64,000 bases of DNA from assembly GCA_030765055.1 (NCBI GenBank), contig CM060952.1, forward strand, positions 171,541,932 to 171,605,931, given 5' to 3'. How positions within the stretch are numbered: the stretch's first letter is position 1; each line of letters opens with the position of its first letter. The position numbers and the translations under genes were made by a program. Under the pieces are notes generated by a model. That model made no database searches and had not been told where the DNA came from. It worked only from the letters and a program-made list of their open reading frames with translations. Of this stretch, positions 1 to 8,631 are shown piece by piece. The stretch comes from Mantis religiosa. Lineage: Eukaryota; Arthropoda; Insecta; Mantodea; Mantidae.

Positions 1-635
1 CTGTTATAGGCAGTCAGCTTCAAATTGTCTTGCAGTGTCATTTAACTATTGCAATGCCTTAAACATCTGGCTCTCCGCGTGGAACGTTTGATTCCAAGAG
101 AAGTTAATTTCAAGAAGCAATAAGATGAATGTCAGTTTATTGAGCCTTGACAACTTGAACGAACTGAAACTTATACCTGTGCCGTGCGTAGTTTATGTGA
201 GCATGGAAACAAAGCGGGAAAATATAATACTCCATCGGCGACCGTGATTGGAGGGAATAGTCGAGCTATTTTAACCAACACGTGACAAACATGTGCCGCT
301 ATCAACGAACTCCTATACAAAGTTTTGCTTTGCCGTTTTCGTTGAATGAGTAGGTTATGCGATAGCACTTTTATGTTTAGATTAAATGCAAGTAATTACT
401 CACATTTTTGTTTTTTTCACACACCTCAAATCTTTTATAAATTAAAAATTAAGGGACGAGTCTTTCTGTGGATTAATAGTCCTAAATAACTGTATGTAGC
501 CATATTGGCAATGACTTGAAAGTTCTACTGGCATGCAACTAGAAAAAAAAATACATTACGTAACTAATTTGAATCTGACAACGGACAAATTCCTTAACGG
601 ACTTATAGTTCCTAATTTTCCTTCGATAATTCCTG
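1..635. other. AT-rich sequence, nothing recognised
   Basis: No coding stretch, tRNA-like box or terminal repeat was recognised. The 5' part of the Penelope-like element that starts to be readable at 636 may lie here, but it is too decayed to see. Confidence 0.4.
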
Positions 636-845
636 TGCCATGAACGGAGCATTCTTTTAATGCAACCTGAGAAGTCTGGGCTGGCAGAGCATTGTTTTGA
701 TAACGACCATAGAGCCAACTTTCGGGAGACAACCATCTTGGCAAAATGCAACATTTACTGGGAGCGGAGAGTTAAGGAGGCTTTTGCCATTTCCTCAGAC
801 AGGAGCACGCTTAATCGTGATCAGCTCCTCTTGGAAACGCCTTAA
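636..845 (+). pseudogene. Penelope-like element, C-terminal end of the endonuclease domain (fragment)
   Basis: An open frame of about 70 codons reads CHERS..., then QPEKSGLAEHCFDNDHRANF, then a YWERRVKEA segment and a STLNRDQ segment. This spacing (S-LAEH, H, Y--R--EA, NRD) is what I know from the C-terminal side of the GIY-YIG endonuclease that follows the reverse transcriptase in Penelope-like retroelements. The reverse transcriptase and the catalytic GIY-YIG residues are not recognisable upstream, so this is a 3' relic. The frame has no convincing start codon of its own. A hammerhead-like motif lies 235 bp downstream, where such elements carry one in their terminal repeat. The family call is from pattern memory and was not searched. 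Confidence 0.6.
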
Positions 846-1074
846 AATGGAAATCCATCGACTTAAGAAGCAAAGATCAATATAGCTTGATAATCAAGTT
901 AAGTAGTTAGGTTTCTTTGACCCAATTAATTTTCTATGACACGCCATCTCCTGACATGACATTTAATTTACTGAAAAAATCTTTTGTTCTGTAATGCGAA
1001 TTTTGATAGTGTTTTGTCTTTGTTTATATTTGTGTCATATCCAGTGATACATTTGTGGTTATAACATTTAATAA

Positions 1075-1121
1075 ATATCCTGATGTTGGGAGAGGTGCAC
1101 ACTCCCGAAACGTCGATGTCT
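1075..1121 (+). ncRNA. Hammerhead-ribozyme-like motif of a Penelope-like element (degenerate)
   Basis: The motif has CTGATG at 1080-1085, a stem-II hairpin GGGAG (1088-1092) paired with CTCCC (1102-1106), then GAAAC and GTC (1107-1114). Flanking TATC and GATG could close a short stem I. The order CUGAUG, stem II, GAAA, C-GUC is that of the minimal type I hammerheads known from Penelope-like elements, where stem III is almost absent. The core is imperfect: CTGATGTT replaces CTGATGA, so activity is doubtful. The following text (TTTTACCTGGCTTG) resembles the tail of such elements. It belongs with the endonuclease relic at 636-845. Confidence 0.38.
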
Positions 1122-1965
1122 AATCGTATTTTTACCTGGCTTGCTTCCCAAGAACAGCTTGAGCATGTAAGACAATGATGGAAATGGAAAAACCTAGATA
1201 ATTGACGCAATGCTAAAGAGCCAGCTGATATGGAGGTAGGTATTTATAATCGTAAGAATACTACGGAATTTTACAAAATAATACCGACGGAAAAAAGAAG
1301 CATCGATCACCCATTTGCAACTGGATAGAAATTATAACTGAGGGCGTGAAGCAGAGACGTTAGGGAATAAATAACAATTAAGATAAGAATCGTTGCCGAC
1401 GGTGAAAATGAGGCAGCGGACACAGTAGAGACATATATCAAAATTAATAAGAAATATTTTAGTAATTTTCGTTGAAATCAAAATTTCTGAACTAATATAA
1501 ACCATAAAATCTGTGCGCACAGAAGCTTCCACACTGATTGATGCACTCTCGAATTCGGGCTGACGCTATCAGATCGACGGAGAGATACATCTCGAATACC
1601 AATGCTAGGTACTGTTGGCCTCGGGTAACATCTGTCAAACCAACGCCGAGATTGGCTCCCCATTTATTTTTCTGAATTTAAAGCTTCATTCGGCTAAAGC
1701 AGGAAGATACTTTAAAATAACCAGCACGATATAAGAATCATGAAAGGGCAGTGCACGTTTCCGGTTTTAGCAAGGCTGTTGGTGATTCCGTGACGCTAAT
1801 TTTGCAATATAGCGAATAACAAGTAACATCCTGCCAAAACCTCATTGCAATAATGAAAATGTTTCGGGCTTAAAAATAGTGAATTTACATGTATTTCCAA
1901 AAATAACCATAAAAATGATGGATTAGCTCTTATTTTGAAGATAAAGTGACATTTCATTTACTAGA
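1122..1965. other. AT-rich sequence after the Penelope-like relic, nothing else recognised
   Basis: The first 40 bp or so probably belong to the Penelope-like tail. The rest shows no open frame with recognisable similarity and no repeat shared with other parts of the window. Confidence 0.35.
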
Positions 1966-2322
1966 GTGAAGACTTTAAATTTGGGGGAATTTTCTTTTGG
2001 GAGTTGGCACACCTGTCAAAATACCGTAGATGAATACTACAAGCATTTGGTGACAGTGCAACTGCAAAAATACCGTAACCTTGGATGCAACATGTCCCTT
2101 AAGATCCATTTTCTCCACTCCCACCTAGACTTTTTCCCTCCTATTTATGCAGCTGTTAGGGATGAACTTGGGGAGAGATTCCATCAGGACATTTCTGTTA
2201 TGGAACAAAGATGTCAGGACCGTTGGAATGAAGTAATGCTTGCGGATTACTATTGGTCTTTGTATAGGGATTCTGCGGAACTCCATCACAAGAGGCAAGG
2301 TAAAAGACGACGAAGTCAATAG
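1966..2322 (+). pseudogene. Fragment of a recurrent arthropod protein of unknown function, probably transposon-associated
   Basis: An uninterrupted frame of about 118 codons ends at a stop at 2320-2322 after a basic tail (KRQGKRRRSQ). It has no ATG near its start, so it is the 3' end of something longer or a final exon. Its core CNMSLKIHFLHSHLDFFP, followed by GERFHQDI and a W-----LADYYW segment, recurs in uncharacterised arthropod proteins that I remember as multi-copy, which suggests a mobile origin. I cannot name the family or a function. No terminal repeats were found around it. The absence of internal stops suggests it is younger than most elements here. Confidence 0.5.
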
Positions 2323-3552
2323 GCCTCCACATGATTCTCTTCAGACACGAATATCTGCGATGTATTTTTCCAGAAATTTAGAACTCTTAATATATAATTA
2401 CCAGTTAAAAAATCAAATGCACTTTCATTGTTGTTAGCATGTATGTAATTAAAATGTACCCTTTTCTCTAAATCCGTTTATATGTAATACTTTCACCTTG
2501 TGTATATCATAGAAACTAGAGCTAATACAAATTTTTCATTGTCATATTTGTTTTTCTCAACCCAAAATTAGTAGGAATTGCCTCATGAAGTGCTCGAAAC
2601 ATTCATTTTTTTGGCCCAGTGCTATTCCTCAACAAAATAATATCTAAAATGGCTTATTTTTCCATTTACTACATATTAATAGAAGCACGCTTATGCAGAA
2701 ATGGTTTCATTACTATTTTCTTGTAGTAGGGATTGGCGGAATATATCGCTTAACTGAAGTTCGTTCTCTTAGTATGCCCATAGGAGTGAGATACAAGGAA
2801 AGAGGGACAGAAAAAATTCCAGTTTGAAAATTCATATCGATATCAAGATATTCTTGGATAAGAAATATCTCTAAACATTTATTTGACTTAAATTGGATAC
2901 CTACATTTTTATATAGCAAAACTTTCTTAATCTGTTACGGTTGAGTAACCATGAATAGTTTATTAGGTCTGTAGAGGCCTACTTAAACATTTGGGGGTTT
3001 AATCAAAATCATTAGTCATTTATGAACACAAACATGTTAAATACTCTCCATGTAATGGATAGCTTTATGGAGAGGAAGATTTTCTTGAAAATCTTTGTGC
3101 CACACAGTAAATATTCAATCTGGTGTTTTACCAAATTATGTTTTTGAGTTATCTATTCAGACACTCGGTCTTTATTCTAAGAAAGCTTTTAAGCTTTCAG
3201 AAATACCATGTACTTTCGATAAAGACTGTGTTCTGGAATCGTTGTTATAATCAAATGCAAGATATGAATGAAAATTGGTAATTTTATGGAGTCGTTAAGA
3301 CTAAAAAAGTATTAATGGAGTATGAATGAAGATAATATGTGTATGCTTTAACTATGGCTTTAATTGTTGCATTGCAGAACGTGTTCATAAGGCAACTGGA
3401 AGCAAAGAGGTAGATAAAGTTCAAAATTAAAATAAGAAAACCAAACATAGAGGGAAAAAGCAAGTTTGACAAACGATAAAGAAGTGTCTAGGAAAACTAC
3501 TAGAGGGCAATACACATAAAATTACGTGAAACGTATTAGTTGAGTAAAACGA
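2323..3552. other. AT-rich sequence, nothing recognised
   Basis: About 1.2 kb with no credible coding frame, no tRNA-like box and no repeat shared with the rest of the window. Confidence 0.4.
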
Positions 3553-3554
3553 TA

Positions 3555-4222
3555 CCAGGTACGTTCAGAAAGTAAGCTTTGTTTGGTAATGAAATTAAAT
3601 TGTGTACAGATACAGAAAACTTATTTATTGCACAAAATTCTACAACACTTAAACAACTTTTCCACATAACTGCCAAAATTTTGCAGGCATTTTTGCACAA
3701 CTTTTTGTATACCTTCTCCATAAGTTTGCCGCCTGTGTCTTCAACCAGTTGGAAACATTTTTATTCATCTCTTCGTCATTGTTGAAGTGTTGACCACCAA
3801 TGAAAGATTTGAGATGCAAAAACAGATGAAAGTCGCTAGGAGCAAGGTCAGGGCTGTTCGGGGTGTGGTCAAACACGTCCCAGCCAAATCCCTGTAGGAT
3901 GTTTTTCGTCGCATTTGCAGTGTGTGATCGTGCGTTGTCGTGAAGAAACACAACACCTTTTGACAGTCCATAAATTTCAATTGGTTTCACTTTCCTAGCA
4001 TTCAGAAAACGAATCACAGATCTCATTTCACAAGCGGCGGGATTTTCAATCAACTTTGACATTGTAAACAAGCACAACAAAGCGTACGTGGCTGACAGCG
4101 ATCTCACAATGGCACACATTTCTTCTCCTTGATACAGAGTGTCTACCGCGCATGTGCGGAACTGCGATCGCAGCGCTGCAGCGGAGATAAATTGAAACAG
4201 AACTTACTTTCTGGACGCCCGT
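3555..4222 (-). mobile_element. Mariner element, internally deleted (about 670 bp)
   Basis: Imperfect terminal inverted repeats face each other. The left end carries GTTCAGAAAGTAAGC and the right end, reverse-complemented, carries GTCCAGAAAGTAAGT. The repeats are flanked by TA (3553-3554 and 4223-4224), the mariner target. The usual mariner length is about 1.3 kb, so roughly half is missing from the middle. The encoded protein runs on the minus strand (see 3649-4119). Confidence 0.75.
3649..4119 (-). pseudogene. Mariner transposase, N-terminus joined in frame to C-terminus
   Basis: A 156-codon open frame. After 19 leader residues it begins MSKLIENPAACEMRSVIRFL, the start of the N-terminal helix-turn-helix region, and jumps near YGLSK to the catalytic C-terminal part, FLHDNARSHT...SPDLAPSDFHLF. 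The second and third catalytic aspartates are present with the D34D spacing. The first aspartate and most of the DNA-binding domain are deleted. Near the end the frame shifts by one base: the natural ending (GIQK...YVEK type) continues in another frame. It cannot encode an active transposase. MSKL at about 4062 is the likelier original start. Confidence 0.75.
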
Positions 4223-4224
4223 TA

Positions 4225-4790
4225 TAGATAAGGGCCAATTTTGCTCCTATCTTAGAGGCTCTCTTTATTGAATATACTTCCACAAACACCTCAAATTAAA
4301 ATAACAGCATAGACTTACTCTCGTTCAAAAGCAGACGCAGTCGTCCTCCAATCTTCCGCTTAACCTCCTTCTTCCCTAGCTTTCTTCTTAATCTTTGGAG
4401 ATGAACTTTTTCTCTTCCTATTCCAAGTCATCTGATATGTTGCTTTGCATCGAACCATTTCCCTATTCAATCTAGACTCCAGAGTAAGTTATAGAAATCA
4501 ACGTCTTCTAATTTAGTTTGATATTTTCTTATTCCGCACAATATTTACTAGAACTTTTTACTTATCTTATTTGGTTCATTTATGTTTCTATATTTACATT
4601 TAAGATGTAACAACAGTCATTTTTTCTCATTTTAAGAATATTGTCATTTGAAGGTTTCGCACGCTGCAAGGGATAATAACCTTCACATAAAGTACTAGTA
4701 ATCACTGTCTTAATTCCTTCTTCCAGCGTTTAGAAATGATGTTATTTTGTACATTTTCTTCTAATAATAATATTAGTTAGCCTGAATTTC
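4225..4790. other. AT-rich spacer, nothing recognised
   Basis: No coding or structural signal was seen between the mariner at 3555-4222 and the SINE nest beginning near 4793. Confidence 0.4.
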
Positions 4791-5168
4791 ATTACACTAC
4801 GGAGAGGATTCGACATTGCGACCAGGCTTAATCTATTGAACCTAGCTCAAAGTAGGTCATGACCCGGAGGAAGGATGAAGTGAGTGGAGATATAGGCAGC
4901 CGTCTTAAGGAGTGCGACGGAGGATCCCTACATTTTACCAATTGGAAACTCGCCGACAGACCAGCACAACCGGCAGCTCAAAGGACTGCGGTCCGAAAAC
5001 GGCCCCAACAGACCGGGCTCGGATACCGGAGACCTCGGAGGAGGAAGTTTTATTCACAGCATATCATCGTGACATGCACCGCCGAGACGACCGCCGACAC
5101 TTCTGTCCTGAAGACCACCGGAGGAGAGATGATGTGAAACGATAATGGAGATGAAATGAAGGGACAGG

Positions 5169-5926
5169 AAATGTGAAATGTGTAGGATTTAACGCCCGCT
5201 TTTACTACATACGGCACGGCAGGCGGTGACAATTAAATGCAAGGATCTACTCCCATTAGTCCTGGCCCCGTAGGACCTGAACCCGGGCCTCTCGGGTCTA
5301 TTTACCGTAGGACAGTACCTATTTTATAAACTCCCCCCCCCGCCTGCACACGGCAGACAGGACGGAAGTAGATACGCCACTTACGCGCCGGTCCTTAGTG
5401 AACCAGCTACCAAAAAGCCTTGGTAGGGCCGCCAGTGTCTAGCTCACCAGCTACTAGCTCTGCAGGCTAGTTCCCGGGACTTATGAGGCATACCTCTACC
5501 CCCTCCGGGCGGCCAGTAGCCTGGCCGGAGGTACCCAATTGCCCGTGGCTGGCGGGAACACACTGCCCCCTCGAGTCCAACCCAATCCGAACAGCTCCCA
5601 GAGGGAGGGGCTCGAATGTTCGGCCCGAGGTTCCTCTAGTAACGTCAGAGTTACCACGAGTGCTAGGGGCCCACAGCGCCCGCACTTTGGCAGCTGAAAG
5701 GGACACATCCCTCCCCCTACGGGGCGCAGGCGGTGACACTGATGAAACGAAATGAAGATGGAGCACCGGTGGAATGAGATGGCGGGGGAAACTAGAGGTC
5801 CCGGAAAAAATCCGCCCCAGCGCCGCGTTGTCCACCACAAATCACACTTTAGGTTCGCCTGGGATCGAACCTGGGCCGCCTTGGTGAGAGCCAAGCGGTC
5901 TAAACACTGAGCCACGGTGCGGCCGG
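5169..5926 (-). mobile_element. SINE-B copy 1, inserted in SINE-D and itself split by repeat C
   Basis: SINE-B is a tRNA-derived family of about 250 bp. The right end holds the head on the minus strand: GTGGCTCAGTG-TTAGACCGC (A box) and GTTCGATCCC (B box, reversed in the plus strand near 5861). The left end is the tail TGTGAAATGTGTAGGATTTAA. It is flanked by the duplicated target AGGGACAGG (5160-5168 and 5927-5935). Its sequence is interrupted at GCAGGCGGTGAC, which is present twice (5219-5230 and 5726-5737) around repeat C. The intact copy at 38387-38636 confirms that the two halves belong together. Confidence 0.85.
5231..5725 (-). mobile_element. Repeat C copy 1, GC-rich retroposon-like element inserted in SINE-B
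   Basis: A 495-bp GC-rich element bounded by a perfect 12-bp target-site duplication (GCAGGCGGTGAC). It shares ordered blocks with copies at 45034, 49460 and about 60066: GGATCTACTCCCATTAG, a run of 9 C at 5333-5341, GTGGATACGCCACTTA-like text, CGAGTCCAACCCAATCC, and GGCTCGAATGTTCGGCCC. A perfect 12-bp duplication suggests target-primed reverse transcription. The 49460 copy lacks the right-hand end, so the 3' end is probably on the left and the element reads on the minus strand. I see no clear tRNA head and no coding potential. Confidence 0.75.
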
Positions 5927-7241
5927 AGGGACAGGGTGTTAGGACGATGTAATTGACATACTCAACACTCGATTCTCGGCCTGGGAACGCAACCCCCCTC
6001 CCCAATTCATGGGTAAGGTAGGTTGGCCACAGGAATCGAACCCGGCCTTTGCGAATACGGACCACAGACGAACTCACTTGAGGTATCCAAGAACACAAAT
6101 TACGATTTATGGTATATCCTCAGCATTTGAAACTATATTGAAGAAAAAGGAACCTTACCAGTTCAGCTTACTAGAACTACAATTACAGATTTAAGGCATA
6201 TATATTCGCCATTACTCCGATCTCCACAGATCTAAAGCTTGAATGAAGTAGTTGTCAAATCAATGGCTTCCTTCTAGTCTAAGAAGTGAATGCAGTTCAC
6301 CCAATATTTAAGAAAATCATTACAGAAAGAAAAGTGTATTTTTAACCCTGCAGTAGGCGCGTGGTCTAAATATGTGGACCACATACATGTTTCGAATTGT
6401 TTTACTTCAACTTCTGCATTGCGCACACGCTCCCGCTTCTTAATAACTGTTAGTCGCGCTTTTGTCTTCACAATCAGTACTTCAGTGCTTTTGAAAGTGA
6501 CACAGCAAATTGTTGACGGCGCCTAATCGCGTTACGCAATAGGTAGGTCTTGTATGTTTAGTTTATATGTCTATTATCCATTTCGGTCTAGACATACTGT
6601 ACCTTTTATCAAGAATATTGTTTCTATAAATCTATTTGTATGTTGTTTACAGTTTAACAAGATGGCGGCTGTAGAAAAATCATTGCATGAAAAGAAACTA
6701 ACTTATGTTGGCACTCTTCGAAGGAATAAAGTTGAGATTGCTCCATAATTCATACCAAATAGAAAAACTGAACAAAGTTCATCTCTCTCTGCCTTAGTAT
6801 TATATTTTCCTAAGAAAAATAAATCTGTATTAGTTATATCCAGCACGCATCACGATCATACTATTGCTGGAGAGACAAGAATGCAAAGAAAACTTGAAAT
6901 TTTTACTTGTTACAATATGACAAAAGTTGTGGTTGATTTAGTGGACCAGCTGTGCCAATAATACAATGTGGCCCGTAAAACACGCCGCTGGCCCATGGTC
7001 ATTTTTATGACCTGCGAAATATTTCTGCAATTAATGCTCTTTGCATTTATAAAGCAAATACTGGATACCAGCCAGTCAAACGAAGACAGTTCATTTAAAA
7101 TTTGTCATCGGAACTTGTGAAGCCACAAATAGAATTCAAATCTAAAATTCCTCAACTTCCTATAGAAATTAGAAGGCGTACAAGAGTGCTTCTAGGAATT
7201 CAAGAGCCACTGAATAGTCATCCTCCAGTACATCAAAACTA

Positions 7242-8150
7242 AGAGGGCTGTTCGATAAAGAATGATTACTTTTTTTTTTTTTTTTTTGACAACGTACCTC
7301 TACTCATCCCCATAATTTTGATGGTCCTTCTCAAAATAGTCTCCCCTGAATGCGATGCACTTGTCCCAGCGTTTCTGCCAGTCTTCAAAGACATGCTGGA
7401 AACAATTTTTGAGAGATCCTTCAAAATCGCCTCCGCAGCCTTCTCCACTGCTTCTGATGATGGATAATGCCTCCCACGAAGGCGTTTCTTCAAATAAGGG
7501 AATAGAAGAAAGTCACATGGGGCTAAATCCGGACTATAGGGTGTGTAAGGGATGTACTTCACGTTGATTTTTGCAAGATATTCAGCAACAACATTGGCAA
7601 TATGTGGCCGCGCATTATCGTGGTGCAGCATCCAGCCTGCTTCACGGAAATGTGGTCTTTTGCGCCTGATATGGACATGCAATGTTTTCAGGACATCCCT
7701 GTAGTACTGTCCAGTTACTTATGTGTGTGCGGGTACAACGTGCTGATAAACCATTCCATGGATATCAAAGAATGAGATGACCATAGCTGTCCCAGCAGAA
7801 GCAACCACTTTTGCTTTTTTGGGGGTTGGTGATGAAGGAGATTTTTTTCACTGAGCTTTGCTGATTGCTCTCAGGATCAATATGATGTAGCCAAGTTTCA
7901 TCAGCAGTGATTACGATTGAAAGAAACTCCGGATCTTCCTCTAACATCAACTTTAACTGCATGTTACATCCATTGCAGCGGTAGGCGATATTAAACATGT
8001 CTGAACTTGCCTGGTTCTCATATGCGGGAACAATGAAACTACTACGGCGTGTTTGTTTCACATTAAGCTAACAATATAATAAGATTGAATTTTAGTGCGA
8101 AAAATTATGACCGTAAAAAATTATGATCATTCTTTATTAAACAGCCCTCG
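7242..8150 (-). mobile_element. Mariner family 2, copy in piggyBac (909 bp, internally deleted)
   Basis: The left end AGAGGGCTGTTCGATAAAG and the right end (reversed) CGAGGGCTGTTTAATAAAG are inverted repeats, flanked by TA on both sides (7240-7241, 8151-8152). The insertion point is inside the piggyBac reading frame. Four copies of this family lie in the window (7242, 13097, 20419, 57166). This one has the same deletion junction as those at 20419 and 57166. Confidence 0.85.
7266..7973 (-). pseudogene. Mariner (D34D) transposase lacking the DNA-binding half
   Basis: From the conserved start (ATG at 7971-7973) only about five N-terminal codons remain. The text then jumps to QLKLMLEEDPEFLSIVITAD followed by ETW, the block with the first catalytic aspartate. 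The rest is spread over frames: VVASAGTAMVISFFDIHG, an in-frame stop near 7720, then MLHHDNARPHIANVVAEYL and YSPDLAPCDFLLFPYLKKRL. All three catalytic aspartates survive with D34D spacing. Beyond DLSK the frame shifts into poly-K text that reads the poly-T near the left end. Confidence 0.8.
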
Positions 8151-8631
8151 TATGTTGGCCGTTGCTATATTTGCACAAAGGAACACAACAAATCTACCCG
8201 GCGTTTTTGTTCAAAATGTTACAAACACGTATGCAAAGATCACATGAAGGACGATTGTATTAACTGTATAAAAGCAGAGTGATGCAAAGTATTAAAGTTT
8301 GTAAGTTCTGACAGCTTTTTCAATTACCTTTAAGTTGTCATAATGAATATAAATTCCATTTGCATTATAAAAACTATAATGGAATGGAATGGTCTCTATT
8401 TCTAATACCAAAATGCCCGATATGCTATTTTTATTACTATGGTTGTTCTCTGGACCTCTTTCTTATTGTTAAAACATTGCTTTACATTGTTAATGCTTTC
8501 CTGGTGCCTCTGATGTAGATTACCTCCTCTAATTGGAATATAATCATAATTAAAAGCATGAAATAAAATCATCTACAACTATAGACCACGCGCCCAGTCG
8601 TGTTAGGGTTAGTCACGCGCCTACTGCAGGG

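Larger units (their letters stand above)
4793..6095 (-). mobile_element. SINE-D copy 1, split by nested SINE-B and repeat C
   Basis: SINE-D is a tRNA-derived family of about 540 bp. The tRNA-like head is at the right end on the minus strand (GAATCGAACCCGG, a reversed B box, near 6034-6046) and the body at the left. The left part, 4793-5168, matches the copies at 34122 and 50265 (GAGGAAGGATGA..., ...ACCGCCGAGAC...). It then breaks inside AGGGACAGG. The same 9 bases reappear at 5927-5935, and the SINE-D head continues to about 6095. The break is the SINE-B insertion at 5169-5926. The outer ends are approximate. Confidence 0.75.
6662..8282 (+). pseudogene. piggyBac transposase, C-terminal half, split by mariner
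   Basis: Readable segments in order are KKLTYVGTLRRNK, KNKSVLVISSTHHDHTI, VDLVDQLCQ-YNVARKTRRW, then after a frameshift NISAINALCIYKANTGYQPV and KPQIEFKSKIPQLPIEIRRR. All match the C-terminal part of piggyBac transposases. There are in-frame stops near 6747 and 6959. The frame stops at the mariner (7242) and resumes exactly at 8151 with VGRCYICTKEHN...CSKCYKHVCKDH...CINCIKAE, stop at 8280-8282. This is the C-terminal Cys/His-rich zinc finger of the family. The N-terminal domain and probably most of the catalytic core are absent. Confidence 0.8.
6346..8631 (+). mobile_element. piggyBac-family element carrying a mariner insertion
   Basis: The left end CCCTGCAGTAGGCGCGTG (6346-6363) and the right end CACGCGCCTACTGCAGGG (8614-8631) are perfect 18-bp inverted repeats starting with the piggyBac-type CCC. 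The left flank is TTAA (6342-6345), the family's target; the right flank now reads TAGA, so one copy has mutated. A second, subterminal repeat (GCGCGTGGTCTA at the left, its complement TAGACCACGCGC at 8582-8593) is also typical. Without the 911 bp that the mariner accounts for, the element is about 1.4 kb, against about 2.4 kb for an intact one. The N-terminal half of the transposase gene is therefore missing. Confidence 0.85.

Noticed and set aside
5496..6098. 200-codon open frame on the minus strand
   Set aside because: It runs through repeat C, SINE-B and SINE-D, three separate insertions, so it cannot be one gene. GC-rich repeats have few stops by composition.
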